IMG/VR virus record: IMGVR_UViG_3300046167_000134 | Location: 1-31,168 of that record | From: a virus | DNA length: 31,168 nucleotides | Direction: 5' to 3' (one strand) | Part shown: piece after piece, positions 12,966-21,024 of the stretch | Layout: the number at the start of each line of letters is the position of its first letter | Position numbering within the stretch: the stretch's first letter is position 1 | Notes under the pieces: generated by a model | What the model saw: the letters and a program-made list of their open reading frames with translations, nothing else | Databases searched by the model: none | Told to the model about the DNA's origin: nothing | Program-made: the position numbers and the translations under genes

Positions 12966-13117
12966 TCCTCATCTGTCAAATACACGCTACCTACACCTTG
13001 CGCTCTTACAGAACCATCACAACAGTCTATAGAGTAGGTTGAGGTTTCCCAACAAAGACAACCTCGCCTCCCCCCTTTAGGGGAAGTACGAGATGGTATG
13101 TAGTTCTTATCGTTCAT
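12962..13117 (-). CDS. Small Cys-containing conserved protein, 51 aa
   Basis: MNDKNYIPSRTSPKGGRRGC, then LCWETSTYSIDCCDGSVRAQ, ending GVGSVYLTDEE. The (G)CLCW...YSI-CCDG-RAQG pattern recurs, as I recall, in flavobacterial phages upstream of lysis genes. Four Cys in CLC and CC suggest a structural or metal site. Starts with a one-base TAATG overlap and ends ATGA into the peptidase. Function unknown; possibly a small virion part. Confidence 0.7.
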   Translation of the reverse strand: MNDKNYIPSRTSPKGGRRGCLCWETSTYSIDCCDGSVRAQGVGSVYLTDEE

Positions 13118-13500
13118 TAGATTAAGTCTTCGCTTGGCTCTGGGAAGTATTCAGGATGCAACTCCTTACACTTTTCAGTCCACTCCGCAATAGCAGAAGA
13201 TGAACCGAAGGTATGAATACCCATAGGCGCACACCATACCATAGCACTATCCCAAGCCTCAACAGGCTCACCATCCCACAATACATCTATATGGTAGGTA
13301 GTAGATAGTACAGGTGCGGTGAGTTCGTTTCCTTCATCATCGTATGTACCTTCAGTCTCTACCAAGTGTCCAAGATGAACAATAGCGTGAGGGTGATTAG
13401 GTACAACATCTCCTTCGGGAGTTGTCTCTGTACCCAATGCGTTGATTTTAGTTGTTGCTGCTCCTTTAGAGCCGAATGAGTATTTTCTAAATGTTTTCAT
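13117..13500 (-). CDS. Conserved virion-associated hypothetical protein, 127 aa
   Basis: Opens MKTFRKYSFGSKGAATTKIN and contains HAIVHLGHLVETEGTYDDEG, a small soluble protein pattern I recall downstream of the fibre genes in Bacteroidota phages. Aromatic and acidic, no membrane segment. Probably a fibre assembly helper or virion protein, from position. It follows the second fibre gene directly and shares one base with the 51-residue gene. Confidence 0.7.
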   Translation of the reverse strand: MKTFRKYSFGSKGAATTKINALGTETTPEGDVVPNHPHAIVHLGHLVETEGTYDDEGNELTAPVLSTTYHIDVLWDGEPVEAWDSAMVWCAPMGIHTFGSSSAIAEWTEKCKELHPEYFPEPSEDLI

Positions 13501-13501
13501 A

Positions 13502-15161
13502 TTAGATTGTTGTTAGTGCTGCTAATTCTTCGTTTGATAAAGCGGTGTTGAAAGTGAGGACTTGCTTGGTGTTAGCGTATAGATAATTTGTATATAAATC
13601 TGAAAACCTTAATTCGTTTAAAGTATTATTACTAAAGGTCGCACCACTTGTATTAGTTGAATACTCAACACCATCTATCCAAAAGGCAAAATCATTTAAG
13701 CCCCATTTAACTGCGTATTTATGGTTTGAAGTTATGTCTATCGTTCCGCTTGTTGATGCACCAAAAACCGAAACACCATCTACTTGAATTAAAACGACTA
13801 ATGATGTTCCCGAATTATATAGTTGAACTCTGTTTGAACCCGAACCAATAATCGCAATAGCACCTGCCGTTGTAGATGTTGAATCAAATGAACCTTCCCA
13901 AAATAAAACCCCTTCAGTAGAATTAAAGGTTGAAGCATCTCCTGCACCTAAACAAGCATCAACTACACGACTCACACTACTCCCATAGGTAGGTATGTAG
14001 GATGTTGCGTAGCTTCCTGCTTCAAGTTGTGCGCCATAAATTAGCAAGTCTCCATCATTGCTATGAATATCAATACGAAATTGAAAAGTGCTTGAACCAC
14101 TTGTTCTTGTTACTTCTACTCTCTGCCATTCACTTGTTGGGGTAAAAGTTGTTGTTGTACTTGCTCCCGTTGACCCATCAAATAATCTTAATTTGCCTGT
14201 TGTTGCCCCTGCACTTTTTACATAGATACTACATACATATTGAGTGCTTGAAAGCACTCCTATAATTTTAAGAATACCATTTCCAACACCGCTATTTGAT
14301 GCAATGTTATATGCATTTCTAACACCTTCGGGGCTAATATCAGCGTTTGCGGTAATTGTAGCGTTTGCCGACCAAGCTCCAAAGTATTCGGATTGATTGT
14401 TGTTGTTCGTCCTACTCGGCTCAAGCAACAAAGCAGGACACGAACTATCCGTATAATCTAATCTTGGAGTATTGTCTGTAATACCTCCGTATACGGCAGC
14501 AGTAGTTGTAGTAAGCACCTCTTGCGCTATCAACCCTTGATTTACTTGTGCATCTTGGATGTAGATGTATTGACCATCACTAATATCAGTAGCGTTATTG
14601 GTATTACTTGCAAAAATGTTTACACTTGATAGAGAACTTGGATTTCCTACAATAGTAAATCTCCACCAATCATTACCTACATCTTCTGCATTAACATCTA
14701 TGTTACCAAGTCCTGCTCCATCAGTACCATCAACTAAACTAAAGTATTCATAAAATCCTCCTGTACCTCCACATTCAAGAGCAATGTAATTTGCAGTACC
14801 TGCTTTAGCATATACCGAAAAACTAATTACACCGCTTGTGGAAATTTGTTGCTGAACTTTTCTACCTCCACCTGTTCCAACTGCCGTAATTTTCCAAGCA
14901 TTTGTTGAGCCATCATATCCTGCTTGTCCACCTGCAAGTGTTGTGTTTAGAGCAGACCAAGTAGTATCAAACTGATTACTCTGAAGCAATAAGGTTACCT
15001 GTCTCCTTCTCTATATTACCATCTGCATTAACTCTCGTAGCAGCACTTGCACGAGTGAAAGTAAAATCACCATCACCGCTTACAGGCTTTTGGCTAAACA
15101 CTTTACCTGTCTTTGTTCCGCTTGGTATAAGTACCAAACTTGATTTATCGTATATGCTCAT
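13502..15161 (-). CDS. Tail fibre / receptor-binding protein 2, in two frames joined by an apparent +1 shift (about 552 aa)
   Basis: Paralogue of the gene just upstream. The first 57 codons (from 15161) give SLVLIPSGTKTGKVFSQKPV up to TGNL, then the frame runs IASE-stop. Skipping T14990 (minus: CTT A TTG) continues LLQSNQFDTTW, matching the paralogue's NLLLQSNQFDTTW residue for residue, and stays open to 13502. It holds two copies of a sandwich module (LLLQSNQF..., LLLEPSRTNNNNQ...YATSYIPTYGSSVSR) and a LamG-like C-terminal domain. Host recognition is the likely role. Broken, miscalled or frameshifted are all possible. Confidence 0.75.
14976..14995 (-). promoter_or_regulatory. Frame junction in fibre 2: AAC CTT ATT, candidate +1 site or 1-base error
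   Basis: Minus strand AAC CTT A TTG CTT CAG. Comparison with the paralogue (AAT CTC TTG CTG CAA) shows one extra A after CTT. CUU could slip to UUA, as in the yeast Ty1 +1 site, but no stop or rare codon follows directly; the stop is four codons later. Confidence 0.35.
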
Positions 15162-15164
15162 ATC

Positions 15165-16799
15165 TTATTCAGTTAATGCGATACACTCGCTATCAGTTAA
15201 TGCCGTAGGGAAATACATTTCACTATATAAATTCATAGCACCTCTTTGGAGGTTTACCAACTTATCAAATTCTAAAGGATTTACAATAGTGTAATCATTT
15301 CCTATTTTAGAGCCGTTAGCAAATACTTTTATAGTATTTCCATCAGAGGTTAAGATTGTTTTGATTCGTGAATTTGATGGTGTTGAAATTGAACCTCCTA
15401 TATCTGAATAACTATTATTTGCATCTCTCCATCTAACTTGAGCAGAAGGTGCATCAAAATGCAATCTAATTTCTTCACTACCTCCTGACGATACTAATTG
15501 AGTAAAAGCACCTGTCCAAGAGGTGTCTATTGCAAATCTCTCAAACTCTACAAAAATAGAACCTACTTGACCACCGCCTAAAACTCCATAATCAGTGGCT
15601 TGACTTTCAGCAGACCTCGTAACCGCAGAACCCATAGTAGGTATGTAACTTGTGGGGTAACTTGCTGATTCAAGTTGCGCTCCCCATATAATTACCTCAT
15701 CAAGGTCTCCTGCTCTAAAGTCTACTGCATAATAATTACTTGAAATTAGAGGAGTAGATGTTACTTCAAATCTTTGCCATTCTTCAGTAATTGTAAAGAG
15801 GCTATTTGAATTACTATTATGAGAAGTTAAATTGACTTGACCTGTTCCACTTGTGGTTCTCGCATAAATACTTCTGGAATCATCTGCTGCACTAATACCT
15901 GTCAAGTATAAATATGCTTGTGTTCCGTTTTTAATAATCTTGTATGCACTATTTGTTCCATCAGGTGCGGAATAGCCAAAATCAAAAAGCACTTCATTAT
16001 TGTTCCAAGATTCAAAATACTCGGACTGCGTTATAACATTCGTTCTTTGAGGCTCAAGTAAAAGAGCAGGACACGAAGCACCACCACTATAATCTAATCT
16101 CGGTAAGTCCTCTAATATACCTGCTTGTGCAGTAGATGCTCCTGTTTCAATGTAGTCAGTAGCAACCAAGCCTTGCTCTAATTGAGCGTCTTGGATGTAG
16201 ATGTAGTTTTCTGCGGATACACTTACACCCCCATCACTTGGAGCTGCATATATTGTAGCACCCGTGTGAGTGCCTTGAGCAGTAATTGAACATCTATACC
16301 ATCCGTTTCCAATTGATTCAATTTTAGAATCAATAACATTTATTTCAGTACCAACCGCACCATTAGTTAAATCAAACCAAGCATAAGAGGCTGTACCACC
16401 ACCACATTGAACAATGACATAATCATAACTTCCTGCTTTAGCGTAGACACTACAAGACTTTATTGATGTAAGTGATGCGGCATTTGAAATATAAGCACTT
16501 CCGCCAATTGCAGTTGCTTCTAATTTCCAAGCGTCACTTGTACCATCATATCCCGATTGCCCACTCGTTAGTGTTGCATTGTTTTTTGACCAAGTAGTAT
16601 CAAACTGATTTGATTGCAGCAAGAGATTCTCTCTACCCTTCTCAATAAGACCATTAACATCTACCCTTGTAGCAGCAAGATTTGAACCCCTACTAAATGT
16701 AAAATCACCACTACCATCAGTAGGGCGTATGCTATACAACTTACCATCCTTGTAAGCACTCGGTATCATTACTAAACTTGCGTCTTTATATAACGACAT
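15165..16799 (-). CDS. Tail fibre / receptor-binding protein 1, 544 aa
   Basis: The N-terminus (SLVMIPSAYKDGKLYSIRPT, residues ~8-27) is probably the virion-attachment part shared with fibre 2. Then come two similar carbohydrate-binding-like modules: LLLQSNQFDTTW...IQDAQLEQG and LLLEPQRTNVITQSEYFESW...YPTSYIPTMGSAVTRSAE, and a LamG-like beta-sandwich end. Thr/Ser/Gly/Asn-rich as expected for fibres. It probably binds a surface polysaccharide. Its end is 3 bases from the start of fibre 2, and its start shares one base with the GIY-YIG gene. Confidence 0.8.
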   Translation of the reverse strand: MSLYKDASLVMIPSAYKDGKLYSIRPTDGSGDFTFSRGSNLAATRVDVNGLIEKGRENLLLQSNQFDTTWSKNNATLTSGQSGYDGTSDAWKLEATAIGGSAYISNAASLTSIKSCSVYAKAGSYDYVIVQCGGGTASYAWFDLTNGAVGTEINVIDSKIESIGNGWYRCSITAQGTHTGATIYAAPSDGGVSVSAENYIYIQDAQLEQGLVATDYIETGASTAQAGILEDLPRLDYSGGASCPALLLEPQRTNVITQSEYFESWNNNEVLFDFGYSAPDGTNSAYKIIKNGTQAYLYLTGISAADDSRSIYARTTSGTGQVNLTSHNSNSNSLFTITEEWQRFEVTSTPLISSNYYAVDFRAGDLDEVIIWGAQLESASYPTSYIPTMGSAVTRSAESQATDYGVLGGGQVGSIFVEFERFAIDTSWTGAFTQLVSSGGSEEIRLHFDAPSAQVRWRDANNSYSDIGGSISTPSNSRIKTILTSDGNTIKVFANGSKIGNDYTIVNPLEFDKLVNLQRGAMNLYSEMYFPTALTDSECIALTE

Positions 16800-17317
16800 T
16801 ATGATATTTTTTTAATTCGGATTAAGCCGAGATGATTCTTGGCTTTATCTTTTTTGTTAGACATCGCTCTAATATGCAAATGAGTATATCCTAAATCATC
16901 TGCTGCTTCAGTAGCACTTTTATATGTTTTGCCGTTAGCCTCACAATACAAACTATATTTTGTTTTTGATTGGCTCATCTTGCGTTTAGTTTCTTCGGAT
17001 AGAATAGTACCCTTTCTTTTTTTACGCATCTTCTCAATACCTTCTTCTCCCATATGACCTCCAATAGCAGAGTTCTTTAGGTTGTAAGACATTGAGTCGT
17101 TAGCTGCATCCATCTCTTGCAAAATAAACTCCTCAAGCTCTCTGTAATCTACACCATTGTAGATAATCTCTCTGGAGAATGCTTTAGGTCTTTTTGAGTA
17201 CGCTCTGCTAAAATGAAGTCCGCTACCAATATAGTCATCACTCGGAGAACCTTTGTGGCTTCCGATATAGTACATATCGTTAGAAGAATCTATCCATTTG
17301 TATACGAACCCACTCAT
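16799..17317 (-). CDS. GIY-YIG homing-type endonuclease with NUMOD3-like repeat, 172 aa
   Basis: GIY-YIG core at the start: GFVYKWIDSSNDMYYIGSHKG (residues 3-23, shown in part), followed by the expected Arg in FSRAYSKRP and Glu in ELEEFILQEM. The C-terminal half is a DNA-binding NUMOD-type module: GTILSEETKRKMSQSKTKYS, then a helix-turn-helix-like KSATEAADDLGYTHLHIRAM. This is the layout of free-standing phage homing endonucleases. It is embedded in the structural operon between a small virion gene and fibre 1 with one-base overlaps on both sides. Confidence 0.85.
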   Translation of the reverse strand: MSGFVYKWIDSSNDMYYIGSHKGSPSDDYIGSGLHFSRAYSKRPKAFSREIIYNGVDYRELEEFILQEMDAANDSMSYNLKNSAIGGHMGEEGIEKMRKKRKGTILSEETKRKMSQSKTKYSLYCEANGKTYKSATEAADDLGYTHLHIRAMSNKKDKAKNHLGLIRIKKIS

Positions 17318-17631
17318 TATAGAATTTCGTTTAATTCATTTATTGTACAGGTTCTCGCTTCCGTATCACCTCCTGCGGCAACTACCCTAACATCATAAGC
17401 ATCCATCAATTGTCTGCCTCTATCCGCTTGTGGGAATCTTCTCAATGATTTACTTACACATTCAAAGGCTTCCATTGTAGCACCATCCTCCAACGCTCTA
17501 TTCTGGAATTGAGCAGGGTCAAGGATATAGAACATAGCACTACCCCATCCGATTTGATTAGTGAAAGCATCTCCGCTACCCCACCAAGTTGAGCCATATA
17601 TTGACCCGTATCCTTTTTCGTCAGTTGCCAT
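17317..17631 (-). CDS. Small virion-associated hypothetical protein, 104 aa
   Basis: Gly/Trp-rich N-terminus (YGSIYGSTWWGSGDAFTNQI), then a more regular domain with LRRFPQADRGRQLMDAYDVR. I recall similar small proteins downstream of the portal in marine Bacteroidota phages. Probably structural from its place between the connector-like gene and the fibres. No enzymatic motif. The start overlaps the 34-codon frame. Confidence 0.65.
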   Translation of the reverse strand: MATDEKGYGSIYGSTWWGSGDAFTNQIGWGSAMFYILDPAQFQNRALEDGATMEAFECVSKSLRRFPQADRGRQLMDAYDVRVVAAGGDTEARTCTINELNEIL

Positions 17632-17725
17632 TGTTCTCTAATTTTTTAATCAGCTTTTGCAGCTTCTTTAAGTTAACCTCCTTGACCTTGTAGCGTTTAT
17701 AGTTGCCATCCGTTGAAGACCGCAT
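17621..17725 (-). CDS. Possible 34-residue basic protein
   Basis: MRSSTDGNYKRYKVKEVNLK, then KLQKLIKKLENNGN. Very basic, helical. It starts 29 bases inside the connector gene and ends 11 bases into the next gene, the tight overlap seen elsewhere here. Longer readings of this frame only run backwards through the connector gene, so they are ignored. It may be a real coupled small gene. Confidence 0.45.
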   Translation of the reverse strand: MRSSTDGNYKRYKVKEVNLKKLQKLIKKLENNGN

Positions 17726-18197
17726 CTTTGTCTGGGTAGATGTCATCATTATTGTTTGTATAGTATTCTGGATATGTAGACTGATTGAAAGACATAAAGT
17801 CAATAAACCTACGAGTGTAGTGTTCAGCAATATCTCTATGCTTGTTTGTTAAGAAGTCTACCTCGTCTTTCTCCATAGCTATACTGTTCTCTGCCGTGTG
17901 CTTGTAAGCACCACCATTGCCGATAGTATAAGCTGCGTGAGGTAGGTATTCTACCATAGCCCAATGAATCAACATAGGCTGAATATAGTCATCTAACAAA
18001 GTCTCGTAAGCAGGAGTCAATGTACCGCCTATAATGTCATTGCGTAACTTATCGTAGAGCTTTGTGCCAAGATAGTTCTGCAAATGGATTTCTTGAGAAA
18101 TCTCTATGAATTGAAGAAACTTGTCCGAATCAATGTTGCCAGACAACACGCTATTGCGTACTAAATCGTCTCTCTTTATAAATAATACCTTTGCCAT
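17697..18197 (-). CDS. Head-tail connector-like protein (DUF6712-like), 166 aa
   Basis: MAKVLFIKRDDLVRNSVLSG and EISQEIHLQNYLGTKLYDKL are typical of DUF6712-type proteins of Bacteroidota phages, which are predicted head completion or connector proteins of the helical gp6/gp15 type. The next genes and the portal before it support the role. It shares one base with the portal stop (TAATG). Confidence 0.7.
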   Translation of the reverse strand: MAKVLFIKRDDLVRNSVLSGNIDSDKFLQFIEISQEIHLQNYLGTKLYDKLRNDIIGGTLTPAYETLLDDYIQPMLIHWAMVEYLPHAAYTIGNGGAYKHTAENSIAMEKDEVDFLTNKHRDIAEHYTRRFIDFMSFNQSTYPEYYTNNNDDIYPDKDAVFNGWQL

Positions 18198-19960
18198 TAT
18201 TTTCCGTAATTAGGGTGATGACCTTGTCTCGGCATATCAATAGGAGCTTGAGCCACCTCTTTAGGGTTCTTTGGCATCTTAAATCCTTCTCTTACCGCTT
18301 GGTTTACATTCACAAACTTTGTCCCCTGTAGAGCGTTACCACCCCATTCAGTTCCGTCTTTCTTTAACTTCTTCTTGTAGATTCTACGCTCCCATCTATG
18401 GTAGCAGTTTACACCACCCTTGTACTTAAATAGTGAGTAGTTTCTACCCTTGTGTCCAAATGATTTATTGACACCTCTTGCACTCATCTGTCCAATGTCT
18501 TCCTTACGGTATAACATCTTTTTAGACATCATAGTCTTACAGAAAGTTCTGCTTTGACCCATAGGTGTCTTTGAAGTGCCTTTAGAGTACTTGTAACGCA
18601 CTTTGTAGAGTTCGGTGTCTTGGTTGCTATCTTGCGTAGCAGAAAGGCTTACAAGCCCGTTTAAATAGCTTTCAACATCAAAGTCTTCTGGCTCTTCATC
18701 TCCTACTTCTTCTGCATCAATGAGTTCATAGCCCTCTGGCTCTTCCTCACCCAAGTCAGCCAATGCATCTAACATCTCGTGGGCTAACTCGTCATCAAGA
18801 AAAGGGCGGCTATCGTCCCCCAACTCTACTTTGCTTAATTCTTCTTTCTCTTCCTCTGTAATATCCGCTTGAAGCTCCAAAGGTTGTAGTGTCTTGAAGA
18901 ACACATTGAGTGAAGCACCATTCACCGCAAGGATGTCATCAATAGCATCAAGAATCATTTCTTGGATAGGTCTAACAACCGTGTTGTGAAATAGCAAACT
19001 TGCCGTCTTCAACTCGTCAGCATTGTTACCCAATCCTGTATTGTCCTTAATACCCATCAACATAGGTGAAGTAACCCTATGGGCTACCATCAACTTACGC
19101 ATAGCCTCGTCAGCTAAAAACTGATACTGCTCACTCGCATCACTCAACTGAACAGGCTCAATACTTGCAGCCATCTCCTTGTTGTCGTTAAACGCCAAGA
19201 TAAACTTACCAGAGTTAGATGAACCACTAAACTTCTGTATGATTCGTCTCTCTATAAGCTCACGCTCCTCTTCAGTAGGCACACCATTGTTGAAGTTAAT
19301 CAACATACTTGGTGAGAGTCCGTTCTTAATGTTATTGATGTGGTAGTTTGCTACCTCCTCTTCCAACTCTGCATAAGGCAAACCACCTTGATAGTCTACA
19401 GGTGAGTAGTAGTAAAATCCACTACGATAAGGCTTAATACAATAAATCTCTAAACCCTCACCTTTCTCTCCATAACCAAAAGCAGGTATTCTAATAGGCT
19501 CAAAACCTTTCTTGCGAATCTTTGTCCAATCTTTAGAGTAGTAGTATCCTGTAACCTCACCATCGTCATTCATCTTCTCCATACGGAGAGTCTCAATAGG
19601 CATATGCTCTACTTGGACAATCTTTGTCTTGTCCTTGTTGTAGATAACCTGCATAGCCGCTTGACCCATAGCCTTTAAATCAAAGGTTATCTTACGCATA
19701 CAAGTACGAGAGAAGAGACTCTTCATCATAGCGTACTCATCGGGCTTTCGTGATGCATCGGTAGCATACAAACCCTTTCCGTAAATAAGCTCGGTCATAC
19801 CATTTATAATGGCATTGTTGGTAGCACTCCCATTGTACCTGTCTATAAGAAATTGGAAGTAGTTGTTATCCTCACCATAGGCTACCCATTGCTTACGATT
19901 GTCTTCAACAACCGCAGGGGTAGTATGCGTTGCGAGGTTTACGATGCGTATATTGCTCAT
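18197..19960 (-). CDS. Portal protein with C-terminal extension, 587 aa
   Basis: Forms the dodecameric DNA gate at one capsid vertex. Portal-like features: WVAYGEDNNYFQFLIDRYNG near 26-45, GMTELIYGKGLY near 54-65, YYSPVDYQGGLPYAELEEEV, LADEAMRKLMVAHRVTSPML and GLGNNADEL near 311-319. An acidic linker (about 390-435) leads to a 130-residue Cys/His-containing extension (SRTFCKTMMSKKMLYRKEDI, then GGVNCYHRWERRIYKKKLKK) seen in Bacteroidota phage portals; it resembles the small head-morphogenesis domain often fused to portals. ATGA-coupled to the 110-residue gene. Confidence 0.85.
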   Translation of the reverse strand: MSNIRIVNLATHTTPAVVEDNRKQWVAYGEDNNYFQFLIDRYNGSATNNAIINGMTELIYGKGLYATDASRKPDEYAMMKSLFSRTCMRKITFDLKAMGQAAMQVIYNKDKTKIVQVEHMPIETLRMEKMNDDGEVTGYYYSKDWTKIRKKGFEPIRIPAFGYGEKGEGLEIYCIKPYRSGFYYYSPVDYQGGLPYAELEEEVANYHINNIKNGLSPSMLINFNNGVPTEEERELIERRIIQKFSGSSNSGKFILAFNDNKEMAASIEPVQLSDASEQYQFLADEAMRKLMVAHRVTSPMLMGIKDNTGLGNNADELKTASLLFHNTVVRPIQEMILDAIDDILAVNGASLNVFFKTLQPLELQADITEEEKEELSKVELGDDSRPFLDDELAHEMLDALADLGEEEPEGYELIDAEEVGDEEPEDFDVESYLNGLVSLSATQDSNQDTELYKVRYKYSKGTSKTPMGQSRTFCKTMMSKKMLYRKEDIGQMSARGVNKSFGHKGRNYSLFKYKGGVNCYHRWERRIYKKKLKKDGTEWGGNALQGTKFVNVNQAVREGFKMPKNPKEVAQAPIDMPRQGHHPNYGK

Positions 19961-20289
19961 CGGTAAATGTATTGATTATCATTATCAGTATCCTCGTAGT
20001 AGGTGAACTCACCACTATTGACACTGAACTTCTCAAGGTTAGTCTGATTAGTACAATAGACCTTACCTCTGTATATCTCGTTTGTTCCTGTAATTCTTAT
20101 TGTGTAGTACCTACCCTCTACGAATGTATAAGCAGGTGTTATATGGAGGTAGTTCGCCTCCTTCGTAGCCGTTAAAGACTCCGTAGCAGATACATTTGTT
20201 TCCTCATCAGTAATAACTACCGACACGCTTAAATCAAACGCTCTGGGAACAAAATATATCTTCTTGTCTGTTGTAGTTACAATATGCAT
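19957..20289 (-). CDS. Hypothetical virion-associated protein, 110 aa
   Basis: A beta-rich small protein (KKIYFVPRAFDLSVSVVITD, then EGRYYTIRITGTNEIYRGKV). No family firmly recognised; similar genes precede portals in some Bacteroidota phages. It is the first gene after a predicted promoter and a leader with a hairpin; GTTAAC stands 5 bases before its ATG. Confidence 0.65.
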   Translation of the reverse strand: MHIVTTTDKKIYFVPRAFDLSVSVVITDEETNVSATESLTATKEANYLHITPAYTFVEGRYYTIRITGTNEIYRGKVYCTNQTNLEKFSVNSGEFTYYEDTDNDNQYIYR

Positions 20290-20320
20290 AATAGGTTAAC
20301 CACAAGAGAGGTAAAGTGTT

Positions 20321-20353
20321 ATCAAAAAGAAAGGGTAGCCCGAAGACTACCCT
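20321..20353 (-). terminator. Intrinsic terminator or leader attenuator before the portal operon
   Basis: Minus strand AGGGTAG tcttcggg CTACCCT followed by TTCTTTTT. A clear 7-bp stem with T tract. It is downstream of the virion gene at 20405 and also downstream of the promoter at 20389-20418, so transcripts from that promoter would start just ahead of it. Confidence 0.75.
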
Positions 20354-20388
20354 AACCAAAACACCTATTATCCGCACCAAGTGCAGAA

Positions 20389-20418
20389 CAAATATACTAC
20401 TTTATTATGAAAGCACAA
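20389..20418 (-). promoter_or_regulatory. Bacteroidota-type promoter for the portal operon
   Basis: Minus strand TTG (20418-20416), 19 bases, TATATTTG (20396-20389): a full match to TTG / TAnnTTTG with standard spacing. It overlaps the last codons of the virion gene upstream. The predicted leader is about 90 bases and includes the hairpin at 20332-20353. Confidence 0.7.
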
Positions 20419-20944
20419 TAGTATCAGTTGCAGAAGTCATACCTGCAAATGGGTTACCATCTGTTGCTCCTGCAATGAAGTTTGCAGCAGTACGCTCCAT
20501 AGCGTTGAAGGTAAGAGTGTAACCACTCATATCTCCCATAGCAGCACCACTAACAATAGTACCACCTGTTACATCTGCTCCGTGTTCACGACCTACCAAG
20601 TAAGCGTTACCATTGTAGTCCTCTACAACAATGTGAGGTCTTCCGTAAGCCATTAACTTCAACTCGTTGTTATCTTCCTTGCTTAATTGAGGCAAAGTAA
20701 GGCTAACCGCTTGGTCAAAGAATACTGTTCCGTTCTCACGAGAAGCGTTGATTGTTTGCTCTACTGAAGATGTGCCTTTCAACACATACTTGTAAGCAGA
20801 GAATGTTCCTGTCATATCTGTTACCTCATCCGAAGTAAGAGAAATCGTACCCAAGTCACCGAAGTCTACAAAGTAAACGGCTTTAATACCACCTACAGAC
20901 TCACGGCAAGGGAGCGCACGACCTTTTGTTAAATCACAAGCCAT
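20405..20944 (-). CDS. Virion structural protein, probable tail tube, 179 aa
   Basis: MACDLTKGRALPCRESVGGI then AVYFVDFGDLGTISLTSDEV; later YVLKGTSSVEQTINASRENG and DVTGGTIVSGAAMGDMSGYT. A beta-rich protein typically found near the capsid gene in Bacteroidota phages, annotated only as structural. The size and the LKGTSSVEQTI...YTLTF alternation suit a tail-tube fold; that is inference. Separate transcription from the capsid gene is suggested by terminators on both sides. Confidence 0.7.
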   Translation of the reverse strand: MACDLTKGRALPCRESVGGIKAVYFVDFGDLGTISLTSDEVTDMTGTFSAYKYVLKGTSSVEQTINASRENGTVFFDQAVSLTLPQLSKEDNNELKLMAYGRPHIVVEDYNGNAYLVGREHGADVTGGTIVSGAAMGDMSGYTLTFNAMERTAANFIAGATDGNPFAGMTSATDTIVLS

Positions 20945-20960
20945 AATTTCTTTTATTTTT

Positions 20961-20999
20961 TTTATAAAAAAGGGCAGACAAGCATATGCCTACCTGCCC
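20961..20999 (-). terminator. Intrinsic terminator after the major capsid gene
   Basis: Minus strand GGGCAG (20999-20994) pairs with CTGCCC (20977-20972) around a loop that contains the palindrome GCATATGC; then TTTTTTATAAAAAAA. It separates the capsid gene from the structural gene that follows. Confidence 0.75.
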
Positions 21000-21024
21000 C
21001 TTTAATTATTAACTAAATTACTTC

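Noticed and set aside
12766-12972. Minus-strand 68-codon frame over the peptidase start
   Set aside because: Shadow of the M15 peptidase and the 51-residue gene in another frame; no motif.
17726-17830. Upstream part of the longest reading of the 34-residue gene
   Set aside because: Runs backwards through the connector gene in another frame; only the section after the ATG at 17725 fits the local coupling pattern.
20354-20371. Plus-strand leader-like sequence aaccaaaacacctattat before no gene
   Set aside because: It resembles the AAACAC leaders, but the ATG is replaced by ATC and no useful plus-strand frame follows, so it may be chance or a relic.
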